The position numbers and the translations under genes are program-made. Below are positions 15,417 to 23,321 of a DNA stretch of 58,154 nt, in pieces. The notes below the pieces were generated by a model. That model had not been told where the DNA came from, ran no database searches, and saw nothing but the letters and a program-made list of their open reading frames with translations. This stretch comes from Catenulispora pinisilvae (lineage in GTDB: Bacteria > Actinomycetota > Actinomycetes > Streptomycetales > Catenulisporaceae): contig NZ_JAAFZA010000039.1 in the NCBI RefSeq assembly GCF_015356865.1, forward strand, positions 1-58,154. Reading direction: 5' to 3'. Each line of letters starts with the position of its first letter. Position 1 is the stretch's first letter.

Positions 15417-16297
15417 TCGGTGAGTAGCGCCAGCAGTACCTCCGGCCGGTCGAGCGGAATGATGTGTCCGCACTCTGCGATGTCGCGTCCGGTGACGTCG
15501 TCGGCGATCGGCCGGAGCTGGTGGTAGAGCGCCGGGCCCACTGGCTGCGCGCCGATCGCGAGGGTCGGGACGGTAAGGCGACCACGACCGCCGGCCGTCG
15601 CGTCGTCGATCTGGCGGGCGGTGGTGGGCATGGCACGGTAGTGCTCGAAGGCGCAGCGCAGGGATTCGGTACCGGTGTAGGCGGCGGCGAACGCGTCGCG
15701 GACATCGGCGGGGATACCGCGTCCCCGCGTTCCGGCTGCCAGGAACCAGTCCACGTATTCGGGCTCGTGGCCGGTCAGGACGGTCTCGGCCAGGCCCGGC
15801 ACAGCGTGGAAGCCGAACCACCACGGCGCGCCGCCGGACAGGAAGTCCTCGGCACCGGGCAGGCGGCCGAGGAGCGCTTCCATCAATACCAGCTGACGGA
15901 CGAGGTCCGGGCGGCGCATGGCGAGCAGGAAGGCCGGGGGCGCGCCGGCGTCGATGCCGACGACCGCTGCCGAGTCGATGTTCAGGGCGGCCAGCAGGGC
16001 TTCGGCGTCGGTGGCGAGGTTTTCGGCGTCGTAGCCGTCGGCGGCGCGGGTGGTGGCGCCGAGGCCACGCAGGTCTGGGGCGATGACCTGGTAGTGCTCG
16101 GACAGCGGGCCGATGACCGCGCTCCACAGCTGCCAGGTGTGGGGGAAGCCGTGCATGAGCAGGAGCGCCGGGCGAGTGCCGGCTCCGCTGACGGCGACGT
16201 TCACCTCGATCCCGTTGGCGGGGACACGGAGCAGTTTTATGGGCGGCAGCTCTATTGGCGGAAGTTCCATGGGCGGCAGTTCTATGGACGCGGGCAT
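15404..16297 (-). CDS. Epoxide-hydrolase-like alpha/beta hydrolase
   Basis: A 297-residue alpha/beta hydrolase. HGFPHTWQLW gives the oxyanion motif. The elbow is VVGIDAGAPPA, with aspartate in place of serine, as in epoxide hydrolases and haloalkane dehalogenases. The histidine is in ECGHIIPLDRPE. The ATG at 16297 has GGGAGAACCT upstream. The N-terminus carries a repeated ELPPM/ELPPI/ELPPI segment from 15-bp tandem repeats, not part of the fold. It is divergent from the HxlR gene, which likely controls it. Confidence 0.85.
   Translation of the reverse strand: MPASIELPPMELPPIELPPIKLLRVPANGIEVNVAVSGAGTRPALLLMHGFPHTWQLWSAVIGPLSEHYQVIAPDLRGLGATTRAADGYDAENLATDAEALLAALNIDSAAVVGIDAGAPPAFLLAMRRPDLVRQLVLMEALLGRLPGAEDFLSGGAPWWFGFHAVPGLAETVLTGHEPEYVDWFLAAGTRGRGIPADVRDAFAAAYTGTESLRCAFEHYRAMPTTARQIDDATAGGRGRLTVPTLAIGAQPVGPALYHQLRPIADDVTGRDIAECGHIIPLDRPEVLLALLTEFLH
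16239..16283. repeat. 15-bp in-frame repeat at the hydrolase N-terminus
   Basis: Three units (ATGGGCGGCAGCTCT, ATTGGCGGAAGTTCC, ATGGGCGGCAGTTCT) encode the ELPP repeats at the start of the epoxide-hydrolase-like protein. Confidence 0.85.
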
Positions 16298-16319
16298 AGG
16301 TTCTCCCAGGTGCGATGCG

Positions 16320-16342
16320 GTTACCATTGGATATCACGTAAC
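16320..16342. promoter_or_regulatory. HxlR operator candidate
   Basis: GTTAC (16320-16324) and GTAAC (16338-16342) form an inverted repeat in the 57-bp gap between the divergent hydrolase and HxlR genes. Confidence 0.4.
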
Positions 16343-16354
16343 TGTAGGAGAGCG

Positions 16355-16882
16355 ATGGAGCGGCGCCAAGACGGCACTTCTCCGTCAGGTGGTGAGGTGG
16401 AAGTGACCGCCCTGGTGGACGACGCGCGTGGCGACCTGTTCGATCCGGCCTGCCCGACCCGCGAGTTGCTGGACCGGATCGGGTCGAAGTGGACGTCGAT
16501 GGCCGTGAAGGTGCTGGCCGAGGCGGCGCCGCAGGAGGTGCGGTTCGCCGAGCTGCGGCGCCGGATGCCGGGCGTCTCGCAGAAGATGCTGTCGACGACG
16601 TTGCAGGCATTGGTACGGGACGGGCTCGCCGGGCGGCGCGTGGAGCCGACCGTGCCGCCGCGGGTGCACTACAGCCTGACCAGGCTCGGGCTGTCGTTGG
16701 AGCAGCCGCTGGCTGTGCTGCGGGCTTGGGCTGAGGAGCATATGGCGGAGATCGACCGCGCCAATCGGGAGGCGATCGATGCGATCGCCAGCCAAGGTGG
16801 GTCTGCCGGCCTGGACGCACTCGCTGCTCCGGGCGTGTCCGGCACTCAGAGCGCGTCCCCCGGCCAGCCCGCGAACCTGTAG
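16355..16882 (+). CDS. HxlR-family regulator
   Basis: A 175-residue winged-helix protein. The HxlR signature is CPTRELLDRIGSKWTSMAVKVLAE, then FAELRRRMPGVSQKMLSTTLQALVRDGL and the wing VPPRVHYSLTRLG. The cysteine near the start of the motif is the usual redox/electrophile-sensing position in the family. The ATG at 16355 follows GGAG by five bases; a long upstream extension of the frame is a shadow. It is divergent from the epoxide-hydrolase-like gene and precedes the ABC exporter by 33 bp, so it might influence both. Confidence 0.9.
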   Translation: MERRQDGTSPSGGEVEVTALVDDARGDLFDPACPTRELLDRIGSKWTSMAVKVLAEAAPQEVRFAELRRRMPGVSQKMLSTTLQALVRDGLAGRRVEPTVPPRVHYSLTRLGLSLEQPLAVLRAWAEEHMAEIDRANREAIDAIASQGGSAGLDALAAPGVSGTQSASPGQPANL

Positions 16883-16915
16883 CGCCCCACGGTCCGCAGC
16901 CATAGCCTGGACTGT

Positions 16916-17902
16916 GTGGAGTCCCCAGCCAGTCCGGCGCCGGGGGCCACGGCCTCGACCGGCGTGATCCGTACCCGGGAACTGACCAAGGTCTACCGGG
17001 GCACCGACTTCGCCGCCGTCGACCGGCTGGACCTCGATGTGCGGCCGGGTGAGATCTTCGGCCTGCTCGGCCCGAACGGCGCGGGCAAAACCACCACGGT
17101 CGGCATGCTCACGACCCGGGTCGTGCCCACGTCGGGGCAGGCGTCCGTCGGCGAGGTGGACGTGGTGGCGCGGCCGGCGCTGGCCAAGCAGCTGCTCGGC
17201 GTGGTGTCGCAGCAGAACACGCTGGATCGGCAGCTCACAGTCTGGGAGAACCTGTACGTGCACGGGCTGCTGTTCGGCGTCCCGCGCGCCGAATCGCGCC
17301 GCACCGCCGACCGGCTGCTCGACCAGTTCCATCTCGCCAAGTGGGCCAAGGCCTCGGTCTTCGCCCTGTCCGGCGGCATGGCGCAGCGGCTGATGGTGGC
17401 GCGCGCCATCTTCCACCGGCCGGCGGTGCTCTTCCTGGACGAACCGACCGCCGGCCTGGACCCGCAGAGCCGGCTGGCGTTGTGGGACATCCTGGGCGAG
17501 CTGAACGCCGACGGCCAGACCATCTTGCTGACCACGCACTACATGGAGGAGGCCGACCGGCTGTGCCGGCGGGTGGCGATCATGGACCACGGCCGCATCC
17601 TGGCCCTGGACACGCCGGCCGAGCTCAAGCACGGGATCGACGCCGACACAGTGGTAACCCTGCGCGCCCGCGGCGACCTCGACGCGCTCGGCGCCGCGCT
17701 GCGCGGGGAGGTCAGCGGCATCACGCGCGTGCGGGCCGCCGGCGGCAGCCTGGAACTGCACCTGCGCGGCGCCGACGGCTCGCTGGCGCGGATCGTCATG
17801 GCGACCGAGGCGGCGGGGTACGACGTGGCCGACCTGTCGGTGGCCGCGCCGAGCTTGGAAGACGTGTTCATCGGGCTGACCGGCAAGGAGCTGAGGGACT
17901 GA
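16916..17902 (+). CDS. ABC transporter ATPase, DrrA-type
   Basis: A 328-residue cytoplasmic ATPase for a daunorubicin-resistance-type exporter. Walker A is GPNGAGKTT, the Q-loop region is VVSQQNTLD, the signature is ALSGGMAQRL (Gly-Met variant), Walker B is VLFLDEPTAGLDP and the H-loop TTHYMEEAD. The C-terminal extension with SLEDVFIGLTGKEL is typical of DrrA. GTG start. Its TGA overlaps an ATG as TGATG, yet the permease begins 175 bp later, and the echo of this junction there suggests an insertion or duplication between two formerly overlapping genes. Confidence 0.92.
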   Translation: MESPASPAPGATASTGVIRTRELTKVYRGTDFAAVDRLDLDVRPGEIFGLLGPNGAGKTTTVGMLTTRVVPTSGQASVGEVDVVARPALAKQLLGVVSQQNTLDRQLTVWENLYVHGLLFGVPRAESRRTADRLLDQFHLAKWAKASVFALSGGMAQRLMVARAIFHRPAVLFLDEPTAGLDPQSRLALWDILGELNADGQTILLTTHYMEEADRLCRRVAIMDHGRILALDTPAELKHGIDADTVVTLRARGDLDALGAALRGEVSGITRVRAAGGSLELHLRGADGSLARIVMATEAAGYDVADLSVAAPSLEDVFIGLTGKELRD

Positions 17903-17915
17903 TGGCGGCCATGCA

Positions 17916-18077
17916 ATGCATATCGAGACGGCCCGCCGCTCCGACATCGCCGACATGGCTGACGTCGCTGACGTCGCTGACGTCGCCGGCAATAGCGCCG
18001 AGCTCCGCGACCGCGTGACGGCGCCGAGCCCGAGGAACCACCTTGTCGACCACGCCGGTGAGGAGCTGAGCAGCTGA
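17916..18077 (+). CDS. Small ORF between ABC ATPase and permease
   Basis: A 53-residue frame starts at ATG 17916 and ends in TGA overlapping the permease ATG (TGATG). Its middle is MADVADVADVAG, encoded by 9-bp repeats, and its end (GEELSS) echoes the end of the ATPase (GKELRD). It may be just the by-product of an insertion or duplication, kept open so that ribosomes reach the permease start by coupling. Confidence 0.3.
   Translation: MHIETARRSDIADMADVADVADVAGNSAELRDRVTAPSPRNHLVDHAGEELSS
17943..17987. repeat. Five-unit 9-bp repeat between ABC genes
   Basis: GACATCGCC, GACATGGCT, GACGTCGCT, GACGTCGCT and GACGTCGCC run head-to-tail in the extra segment that separates the ATPase and permease. 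Confidence 0.85.
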
Positions 18078-18988
18078 TGGCGACCGCACGAGCCGACTCC
18101 GCCCGGCCCGGCGCCGCGCTGCCCGGCGCCGCCCGGCCGCAGATCCGCTCCCATCCCGCGCGCTCGGCGGCGGCCGCGTCGCGCACCGCGCTGGGGGCGC
18201 TCATCCTGCGCGATCTGATGGTGCTGAAGAAGCACTTCGGCGAGTTCGTGGCGCGGACGCTGGTCCAGCCGTTCCTGCTGGTCTTCGTGTTCCTGTACGT
18301 GTTCCCGACCATCGGGCAGGGCATCGGGGGCGGGGGTGGGGCGCGCAGCGAGTCGGCGTTCGCGACGGTATTGGTGCCGGGCGTGGTCGGTATCTCCATC
18401 ATGTTCCAGGGCATTCAGGCGGTGGCACTCCAGCTGGCGTCGGAGTTCGGCTACACGCGCGAGATCGAGGACCGGGTGCAGGCCCCGTGTCCGATCTGGT
18501 TGGTGGCCTCGGCGAAGGTGCTCTCGGGGGCGGTGCAGGGCATGATCTCGGCGCTGCTGGTGTTCCCGATCGCGGCGGTGGTGCACGCCAAGGGCGTGCA
18601 CGCGGACCTGTCGTACCACTGGTGGATCGTGCTGACGCTGATCCCGCTCGCCTGCGTCGCGATGACGTCGCTGGGGCTGCTGCTGGGCACCACGTTCGAG
18701 GCGCGGAACATCGGGCTGATGTTCGGGTTCGTGGTGCTGCCGCTGACGTTCCTGGGCGGGACGTACTACGAGTGGACGCGGCTGGCGCCGGTCAAGGTCG
18801 GCGGGTTCCCGTGGTTGCAGACGGTGGTGCTGGTCAACCCGCTGATCTACATCAACGAGGGCATGCGGGCGGCGCTGACGGATGCTCCACACATGCACTT
18901 GTACGTGGTGTACCCGGTGTTGATCGGGTTTCTGGCGCTGTTCCTCGGCGTGGGGCTGCGCAACTTCAGGCGGCGGGTGCTGTCGTAA
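18077..18988 (+). CDS. ABC-2 type permease, DrrB-type
   Basis: A 303-residue membrane subunit with about six helices: LVQPFLLVFVFLYVF, TVLVPGVVGISIMFQGIQAVAL, MISALLVFPIAAVV, IVLTLIPLACVAMTSLGLLLG, LMFGFVVLPLTFLGGTYY and VLIGFLALFLGVGL. The layout and the Ala-rich cytoplasmic N-terminus match ABC-2 permeases that pair with DrrA ATPases to export hydrophobic compounds. It follows its ATPase on the same strand. The final codons and stop are repeated twice more downstream. Confidence 0.9.
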   Translation: MATARADSARPGAALPGAARPQIRSHPARSAAAASRTALGALILRDLMVLKKHFGEFVARTLVQPFLLVFVFLYVFPTIGQGIGGGGGARSESAFATVLVPGVVGISIMFQGIQAVALQLASEFGYTREIEDRVQAPCPIWLVASAKVLSGAVQGMISALLVFPIAAVVHAKGVHADLSYHWWIVLTLIPLACVAMTSLGLLLGTTFEARNIGLMFGFVVLPLTFLGGTYYEWTRLAPVKVGGFPWLQTVVLVNPLIYINEGMRAALTDAPHMHLYVVYPVLIGFLALFLGVGLRNFRRRVLS

Positions 18989-19018
18989 CGGGTGCTGTCG
19001 TAGCGAGTGCTGTCGTAG
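18974..19018. repeat. Three 15-bp units spanning the permease stop codon
   Basis: CGGGTGCTGTCGTAA (gene end, RVLS-stop), CGGGTGCTGTCGTAG and CGAGTGCTGTCGTAG follow head-to-tail, each with an in-frame stop codon. Confidence 0.9.
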
Positions 19019-19030
19019 GAGAAAGAACAA

Positions 19031-19579
19031 TCAGAGCGCGGGCGAAACGGCCGGGCGCCGCACGCCGAACCACTGCATGGCGGCGAACTCCTCGAACCGC
19101 TCCACCTCCGTGAACCCCAGCTTCGCCGCGAGACGCCGCGCGCGGTCGTTGGCGACCTGCGTGCAGAGCACCACCGGCTCCCCGGGACGCAGGTCGGCTA
19201 TCCAGTCCAGCGCAGCCTCGCACGCCTCGGCCGCATACCCGCTCCCCCAGGCGTGCGGGAAGAACAGGTAACCGATCTCGGTCTCGCCGCCCTCCCGACG
19301 TACGTGCCCCGGACGCTCCGCGGCCCGCCGGTCGAGCGTTATCAGCCCGATCAGCGCCCCGGCGAGCTCGACCACGAAGAAGCCGAAGCGCTGCCCGGGC
19401 ACTTCCGGCGCCGTGCGCTCCAACTGATCCCGCGGCCGGCCGCCGCCGATGTAGGCGCCGACTTCCGGCGAGGCGAACATCTCGATGATCGCCGCCCGGT
19501 CCCGGGCCTGCGACGCCCGCAGCATGAGCCGTTCGGTCCGGATCGGGGCGGGGGGCCAGGCAGGCTCGGATTGCGACAC
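19031..19579 (-). CDS. GNAT acetyltransferase (RimJ/RimL-like)
   Basis: A 182-residue N-acetyltransferase. IRTERLMLRA is the usual start of the RimJ/RimL group. The acetyl-CoA site is covered by ETEIGYLFFPHAWGSGYAAEA (Q/RxxGxG/A-like), followed by NDRARRLAAKLGFTEVERF. The GTG at 19579 gives the normal domain start. A longer form from GTG 19669, which would overlap the stop of the broken MFS gene as GTGA, is possible. The acceptor, protein or small molecule, is unknown. Confidence 0.8.
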   Translation of the reverse strand: MSQSEPAWPPAPIRTERLMLRASQARDRAAIIEMFASPEVGAYIGGGRPRDQLERTAPEVPGQRFGFFVVELAGALIGLITLDRRAAERPGHVRREGGETEIGYLFFPHAWGSGYAAEACEAALDWIADLRPGEPVVLCTQVANDRARRLAAKLGFTEVERFEEFAAMQWFGVRRPAVSPAL

Positions 19580-19665
19580 AACCGGCAAAATATCGCAGGA
19601 TCCTGAAGGCTGGAATCTCCCGCGCCAGCCGTCCGGCACCGCAGCAGACACCCACCGGCGGTACC

Positions 19666-20191
19666 TCACCCTTTGACCGGATACGAGTCCTGGGCGCTAC
19701 TGCCTGTTACGGCGGTGAGGGTCCCGGCGACGACCAAGACCGGGATGCCGAGCAGGAATGGGGCGTGGAGTCCGAGGCGGCTCGCTGTGATGCCGCCGAG
19801 GCCGGCCCGGGCGAGGGAGGCCGCGGTGATGACGGCGCCGTTGATGCTGATCACTCGTCCCAGCAGGTGCGCGGGTACGGTGCGCTGGATGGTGGTGCGC
19901 GCCTGCACGTTCCAGATGGCGAAGGCCATGCTGCTGGTGGCCAGGACCGCGGCTGTGAGGCTCACTGAGCTCGTCGTGCCCAGGGCCAGTGGCCGGCGGC
20001 GGCCAGGGCCAGGCAGGCCAGGGTCGTCATTCTCACTCCGATCCGCCGGGTGAGGGCGGCGGCGAAGAATCCACCGCTGAGGCCGCCAATGGCTAGCGGG
20101 AACGCCGCCGCGCGGACGCCGTCGCCCAGATTGGACAGCAGCGTTGCCGACCAAAGCCGCCGATAGGTGCACCCAGCGCCAGTGTCGCCAT
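19666..20191 (-). pseudogene. MFS transporter, frameshifted and deleted
   Basis: Three frames must be joined to recover MFS-like sequence: a start MATLALGAPIGG at ATG 20191 with GAGGAG upstream; then, in another frame, RLWSATLLSNLGDGVRAAAF and LSGGFFAAALTRRIGVRM; then, in a third, MAFAIWNVQARTTIQRTVPA followed by LLGRVISINGAVITAASLAR. Several helices between the first and second parts are missing. A normal member has about 400 residues, so at least two frameshifts and a large deletion have inactivated it. Two CIRCE-like elements lie immediately upstream and are intact. Confidence 0.75.
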
Positions 20192-20208
20192 CCCCGGGCT
20201 CCTCGCGA

Positions 20209-20235
20209 TTGGCACTCCACTATTGAGAGTGCCAA
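20209..20235. promoter_or_regulatory. CIRCE-like inverted repeat 1
   Basis: TTGGCACTC-N9-GAGTGCCAA, a perfect 9-bp inverted repeat with the 9-bp spacing of HrcA-binding CIRCE elements (TTAGCACTC-N9-GAGTGCTAA). It ends 17 bp upstream of the broken MFS start. Confidence 0.7.
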
Positions 20236-20246
20236 CGAAATCGGTG

Positions 20247-20273
20247 TTGGCACTCTCGCGCCAAGAGTGCCAA
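20247..20273. promoter_or_regulatory. CIRCE-like inverted repeat 2
   Basis: A second perfect TTGGCACTC-N9-GAGTGCCAA, 11 bp from the first. The two are in tandem, so up to three different pairings of half-sites are possible. Confidence 0.7.
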
Positions 20274-20289
20274 CACTGATTCAGCTGTA

Positions 20290-23208
20290 TCAGCTCCCGT
20301 ACACCTCGAACGACCACAGCGAATAGCCGTAGCCGGTCCCTCGCGCCGTCCCGTACATCCGGACGTACCGCCCCGACCCGGCTAGGCCGGTCAGGTCCTG
20401 CGTGCCGCCGGATCCGGTGGTCGTGTCGTAGATGGTCGTCCAGGTCGTACCGTCATTCGAGGTCTGGATCTGGAACGCCTGCCCGTAGGCCGCCTCCCAA
20501 GCCAGCTTCACCTCGTTGATCGTGTGCGTGGCGCCCAGATCCACCTGGAGCCACTGCGGATCGGACGGGTCGCTGGACCACCGGGTGTTCGGGTTGCCGT
20601 CGGTGGCCAGGTTCGCCGCGTAGTTGCCGCCGGACTGCGCCGAGGATGCGGTGGTCGGCTTGTTCTGGGCCAGATCGTTCCCGGCCACGGTCCAGGTGAA
20701 AGTGGCATTGCCCGCCGCGCCGGTGGTGTCGGTCGCGGTGACGACGGCCGTGGTGGCGCCGTTGCCGGTCGGAGTACCGGTGAGCTGGCCGGTCGTGGTG
20801 TTGACGGCCACGCCGTTCGGCAGGCCGGTGGCGCTATACGTGAGTTTCTGCCCGGCCGCCGAGTCGGATGCCCGGATGGCCAGAGGACTGATAGAGGTAC
20901 CGGCAGCAGAGGTCTGATTGCCGGGGCTGGTCACCGTGATCGTGTTGCCGGGGTGGCCGGACACCGCCGTGAATCCGAGCGCCTGCGCGGAAGCCGGCCG
21001 GGTGTCTCCGCCGCTCCCGGAGTTGTCCCAACCCCGCTGCGGGGAGGTGGCGACCGGCAGCGAACCCGAGCCGGTCAGGCTCAGGGCGAGGCCGCTGTAC
21101 CGGTTGACCAGGCGGTAGGACCCGGTGGCCGTCGAGTGACCGCGTGCGGACGGGGACTGCACGATCGTCTGGATCGACCACTGCTGTCCGGTCGTCGGCG
21201 CGGCACCGGGCGCGGCGGCACCAGACGTATCGGCGCCGGGCGTGCCGGCACCAAGCGCGCCGAGCGAGACCGGCGCGTCCCAGGCGCGTCCGGTGTTCGA
21301 GGTCGAATTCACCCCGAGCACCCGGCCCGAACCACTGTTGGCGACGGTGAAGAACCCGTCGCCGGTCGGCGTGAACTTCCACGCCTGGGCCGAAGACGCG
21401 CCAGCCGAGCCGGCGACCGTCGTCAGCGCCGAACCGCGCTGCGCCAGGTACCGGCCGTCGCCGGCGCCGATCTCATACGACACACCGCTGCTGACCGGAC
21501 CCTTCGGCAGCGCGGCCGAGGACTGCGGCGCGATCGTCACCGGCGAGTACTCGCTGGTGTAGGTCGAGCAGTAGTACGCGCAGTAGGAACGGAACGTCTT
21601 CCCGACGACCGTGGAACTGGTGACCGTCGAGGAGTCCAGGAACCACCGGTACCACGCCGCGTTCGGCAGGCTGGACACCAGCCCCATGTCCGTCCACTTC
21701 TGCGTGGCCAGGTCGTCGGTGGTGTAGAAGTGCAGCGGCGTCAAGGTGTTCGTGGCCTGCGCGATGTTGTTCTGCGGCGTGCCGATGTACTTGCCCAGAT
21801 ACGCGTCCCACGCCACGTTCATCACCGCGAGCTGCGAGTTGTCCGGCATCGTGCCGGCCGCGACCTGCGCGCCGACGCTTCCCGAGGTGGACGGCTGGTA
21901 GTCGTCCCCAGAGGCGACGTACCCGCTGCCGACGCCCTCGGCCGGGATGATGTCGCTCTCCGGGCCGCCGACGCCGGGGCTCTGCCACGCGCCGTCGTAC
22001 CACTTGCGCCAGGACGAGGTCGCCATCTTCTGCGAGATCGGGGCGCGCGCCACGTGTTGCAGCCACACCGTCCCGCCGCCGCTCTTGTCCAGGACCCGCG
22101 TGGCGTAGAAAGCGTAGAAGTAGCCTGATGCGTAGTCCACGAACAGGCGCTGGTCGCCGTCGCCGTAGTAGTAGGTCTGGTTCGGGAACTGCTTGGTGTC
22201 ATCCCGGGCGGTGCTGAAGGGCGAGGTGACTGCGTGCCCGGCGATGCTCCAGGTCGCGCCGTGGTCCTTGGAGACCGCGTAGTCGATGGCGTCGTAGTGC
22301 AGGCCGTCGCCGAACGGCTGCGGGGTGAACTCGTTGTGGATCAGTCCGTACCACCAGCCGGTGTCCGGGTCGACCCAGGTCCCGGACAGGTCGCAGTAGT
22401 TGCGTTCGGCGTATCCGGACCCTGATGGGGCGTTGGTCGACGTGACCCCGGTCGGACTGTTGTTGCAGCGCCAGGTGGTGTCGCCGTTGCTGTCGTTCTT
22501 GTTGGCCGGGTTCACCGCGGTGCTGATCGGGGCGAGGGTCGCGGTGTCGAAGTCGCTGCCGGAGTAGAAGCTCCACTGCCGGCTGTCGGTCGCGCCGTAC
22601 AGCGAATGCGACTGCTGGTAATAGAACTGGCCGTTGGCGTCGGTGTAGACCGAGGCCGGGGTGTCGTCCGGATTCGGGTAGTTCACCGGGGTTCCGGCCG
22701 ACAACGTGTACTGCGGCGGCGGCGCGGTGGTGGCCTTCCACACCTCAAGGGACTGCGAAGGGTCACACGGTTCCAAGCCGATCCGGGCGTTGTCGGCGGC
22801 CGATCCGCCTTGCACTTCCAGGCATTTGCCGGACTTGACGCTGTACACGGTGCCGTCCGGCAGCCACTTGAACTTCTGCTGCGCCGCGCCGGGCGAGCAG
22901 GCGTAGAGCTGGGCCAGGGCGCCGTTCGCGTCGGAAGCGCCGGTGATGTCCAGGCACTTGCCGGAGGCGGTCACGCTTCCGTCGCCGTTCCAGGTCCAGT
23001 TCTGCGCGGACGAGCCGTCGCAGGCGGCGAGTTGGACGACGTTCTGCGCCTCACCCAGACATTTGCCGCCGATCGTCACCACGCCCGCGGTGGGCGCCGT
23101 GGCGGCTGAGGCTGTCGGAGCGGGGGCGGCTGCCACGCCTACTGCCGCCAAGGCCACAGCTCCCAGGGCGGTGGCCACCCTCGTCGGTATCGCCGGTCTC
23201 GTTCTCAC
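20290..23208 (-). CDS. Secreted multidomain protein: ricin-B lectin, sialidase-like core, Ig-like, F5/8C
   Basis: A 972-residue extracellular protein. Residues 1-35 are a signal peptide (ALGAVALAAVGVAAAPAPTASA). About 40-165 is a ricin-B trefoil (GKCLGEAQNVVQLAACDGSSAQNW, then GKCLDITG and GKCLEVQGG repeats). About 180-570 is a beta-propeller-like core with Asp/Trp-rich repeats (DYAVSKDHGATWS resembles an Asp-box), suggesting a glycoside hydrolase. About 575-735 looks like a second trefoil. About 760-845 is a putative Ig domain (YSATGLPNGVAVNTTTGQLTGTP), and 850-972 an F5/8C (CBM32) module. GTG start with GGAGG. It is divergent from a ROK regulator. The substrate is unknown. Confidence 0.85.
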   Translation of the reverse strand: MRTRPAIPTRVATALGAVALAAVGVAAAPAPTASAATAPTAGVVTIGGKCLGEAQNVVQLAACDGSSAQNWTWNGDGSVTASGKCLDITGASDANGALAQLYACSPGAAQQKFKWLPDGTVYSVKSGKCLEVQGGSAADNARIGLEPCDPSQSLEVWKATTAPPPQYTLSAGTPVNYPNPDDTPASVYTDANGQFYYQQSHSLYGATDSRQWSFYSGSDFDTATLAPISTAVNPANKNDSNGDTTWRCNNSPTGVTSTNAPSGSGYAERNYCDLSGTWVDPDTGWWYGLIHNEFTPQPFGDGLHYDAIDYAVSKDHGATWSIAGHAVTSPFSTARDDTKQFPNQTYYYGDGDQRLFVDYASGYFYAFYATRVLDKSGGGTVWLQHVARAPISQKMATSSWRKWYDGAWQSPGVGGPESDIIPAEGVGSGYVASGDDYQPSTSGSVGAQVAAGTMPDNSQLAVMNVAWDAYLGKYIGTPQNNIAQATNTLTPLHFYTTDDLATQKWTDMGLVSSLPNAAWYRWFLDSSTVTSSTVVGKTFRSYCAYYCSTYTSEYSPVTIAPQSSAALPKGPVSSGVSYEIGAGDGRYLAQRGSALTTVAGSAGASSAQAWKFTPTGDGFFTVANSGSGRVLGVNSTSNTGRAWDAPVSLGALGAGTPGADTSGAAAPGAAPTTGQQWSIQTIVQSPSARGHSTATGSYRLVNRYSGLALSLTGSGSLPVATSPQRGWDNSGSGGDTRPASAQALGFTAVSGHPGNTITVTSPGNQTSAAGTSISPLAIRASDSAAGQKLTYSATGLPNGVAVNTTTGQLTGTPTGNGATTAVVTATDTTGAAGNATFTWTVAGNDLAQNKPTTASSAQSGGNYAANLATDGNPNTRWSSDPSDPQWLQVDLGATHTINEVKLAWEAAYGQAFQIQTSNDGTTWTTIYDTTTGSGGTQDLTGLAGSGRYVRMYGTARGTGYGYSLWSFEVYGS

Positions 23209-23230
23209 AGGTCGAACCTCCGGTCGTAGT

Positions 23231-23253
23231 TAGTTAAAGTAGGATCCAAACTA
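23231..23253. promoter_or_regulatory. Possible ROK operator
   Basis: TAGTT (23231-23235, with a second TAGTT just before) faces AACTA (23249-23253) around a GGATCC centre, in the gap between the lectin and ROK genes. Confidence 0.35.
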
Positions 23254-23321
23254 TTGAGGCGGACGTCAATACCCGGGACGATCGCGCATGCCACGATGGG
23301 CCGGAACGAAAGGGGCAGGGG

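Noticed and set aside
16385..19030. 881-residue minus-strand ORF opposite HxlR and the ABC genes
   Set aside because: Arg/His/Gln-rich antisense shadow across several well-supported plus-strand genes.
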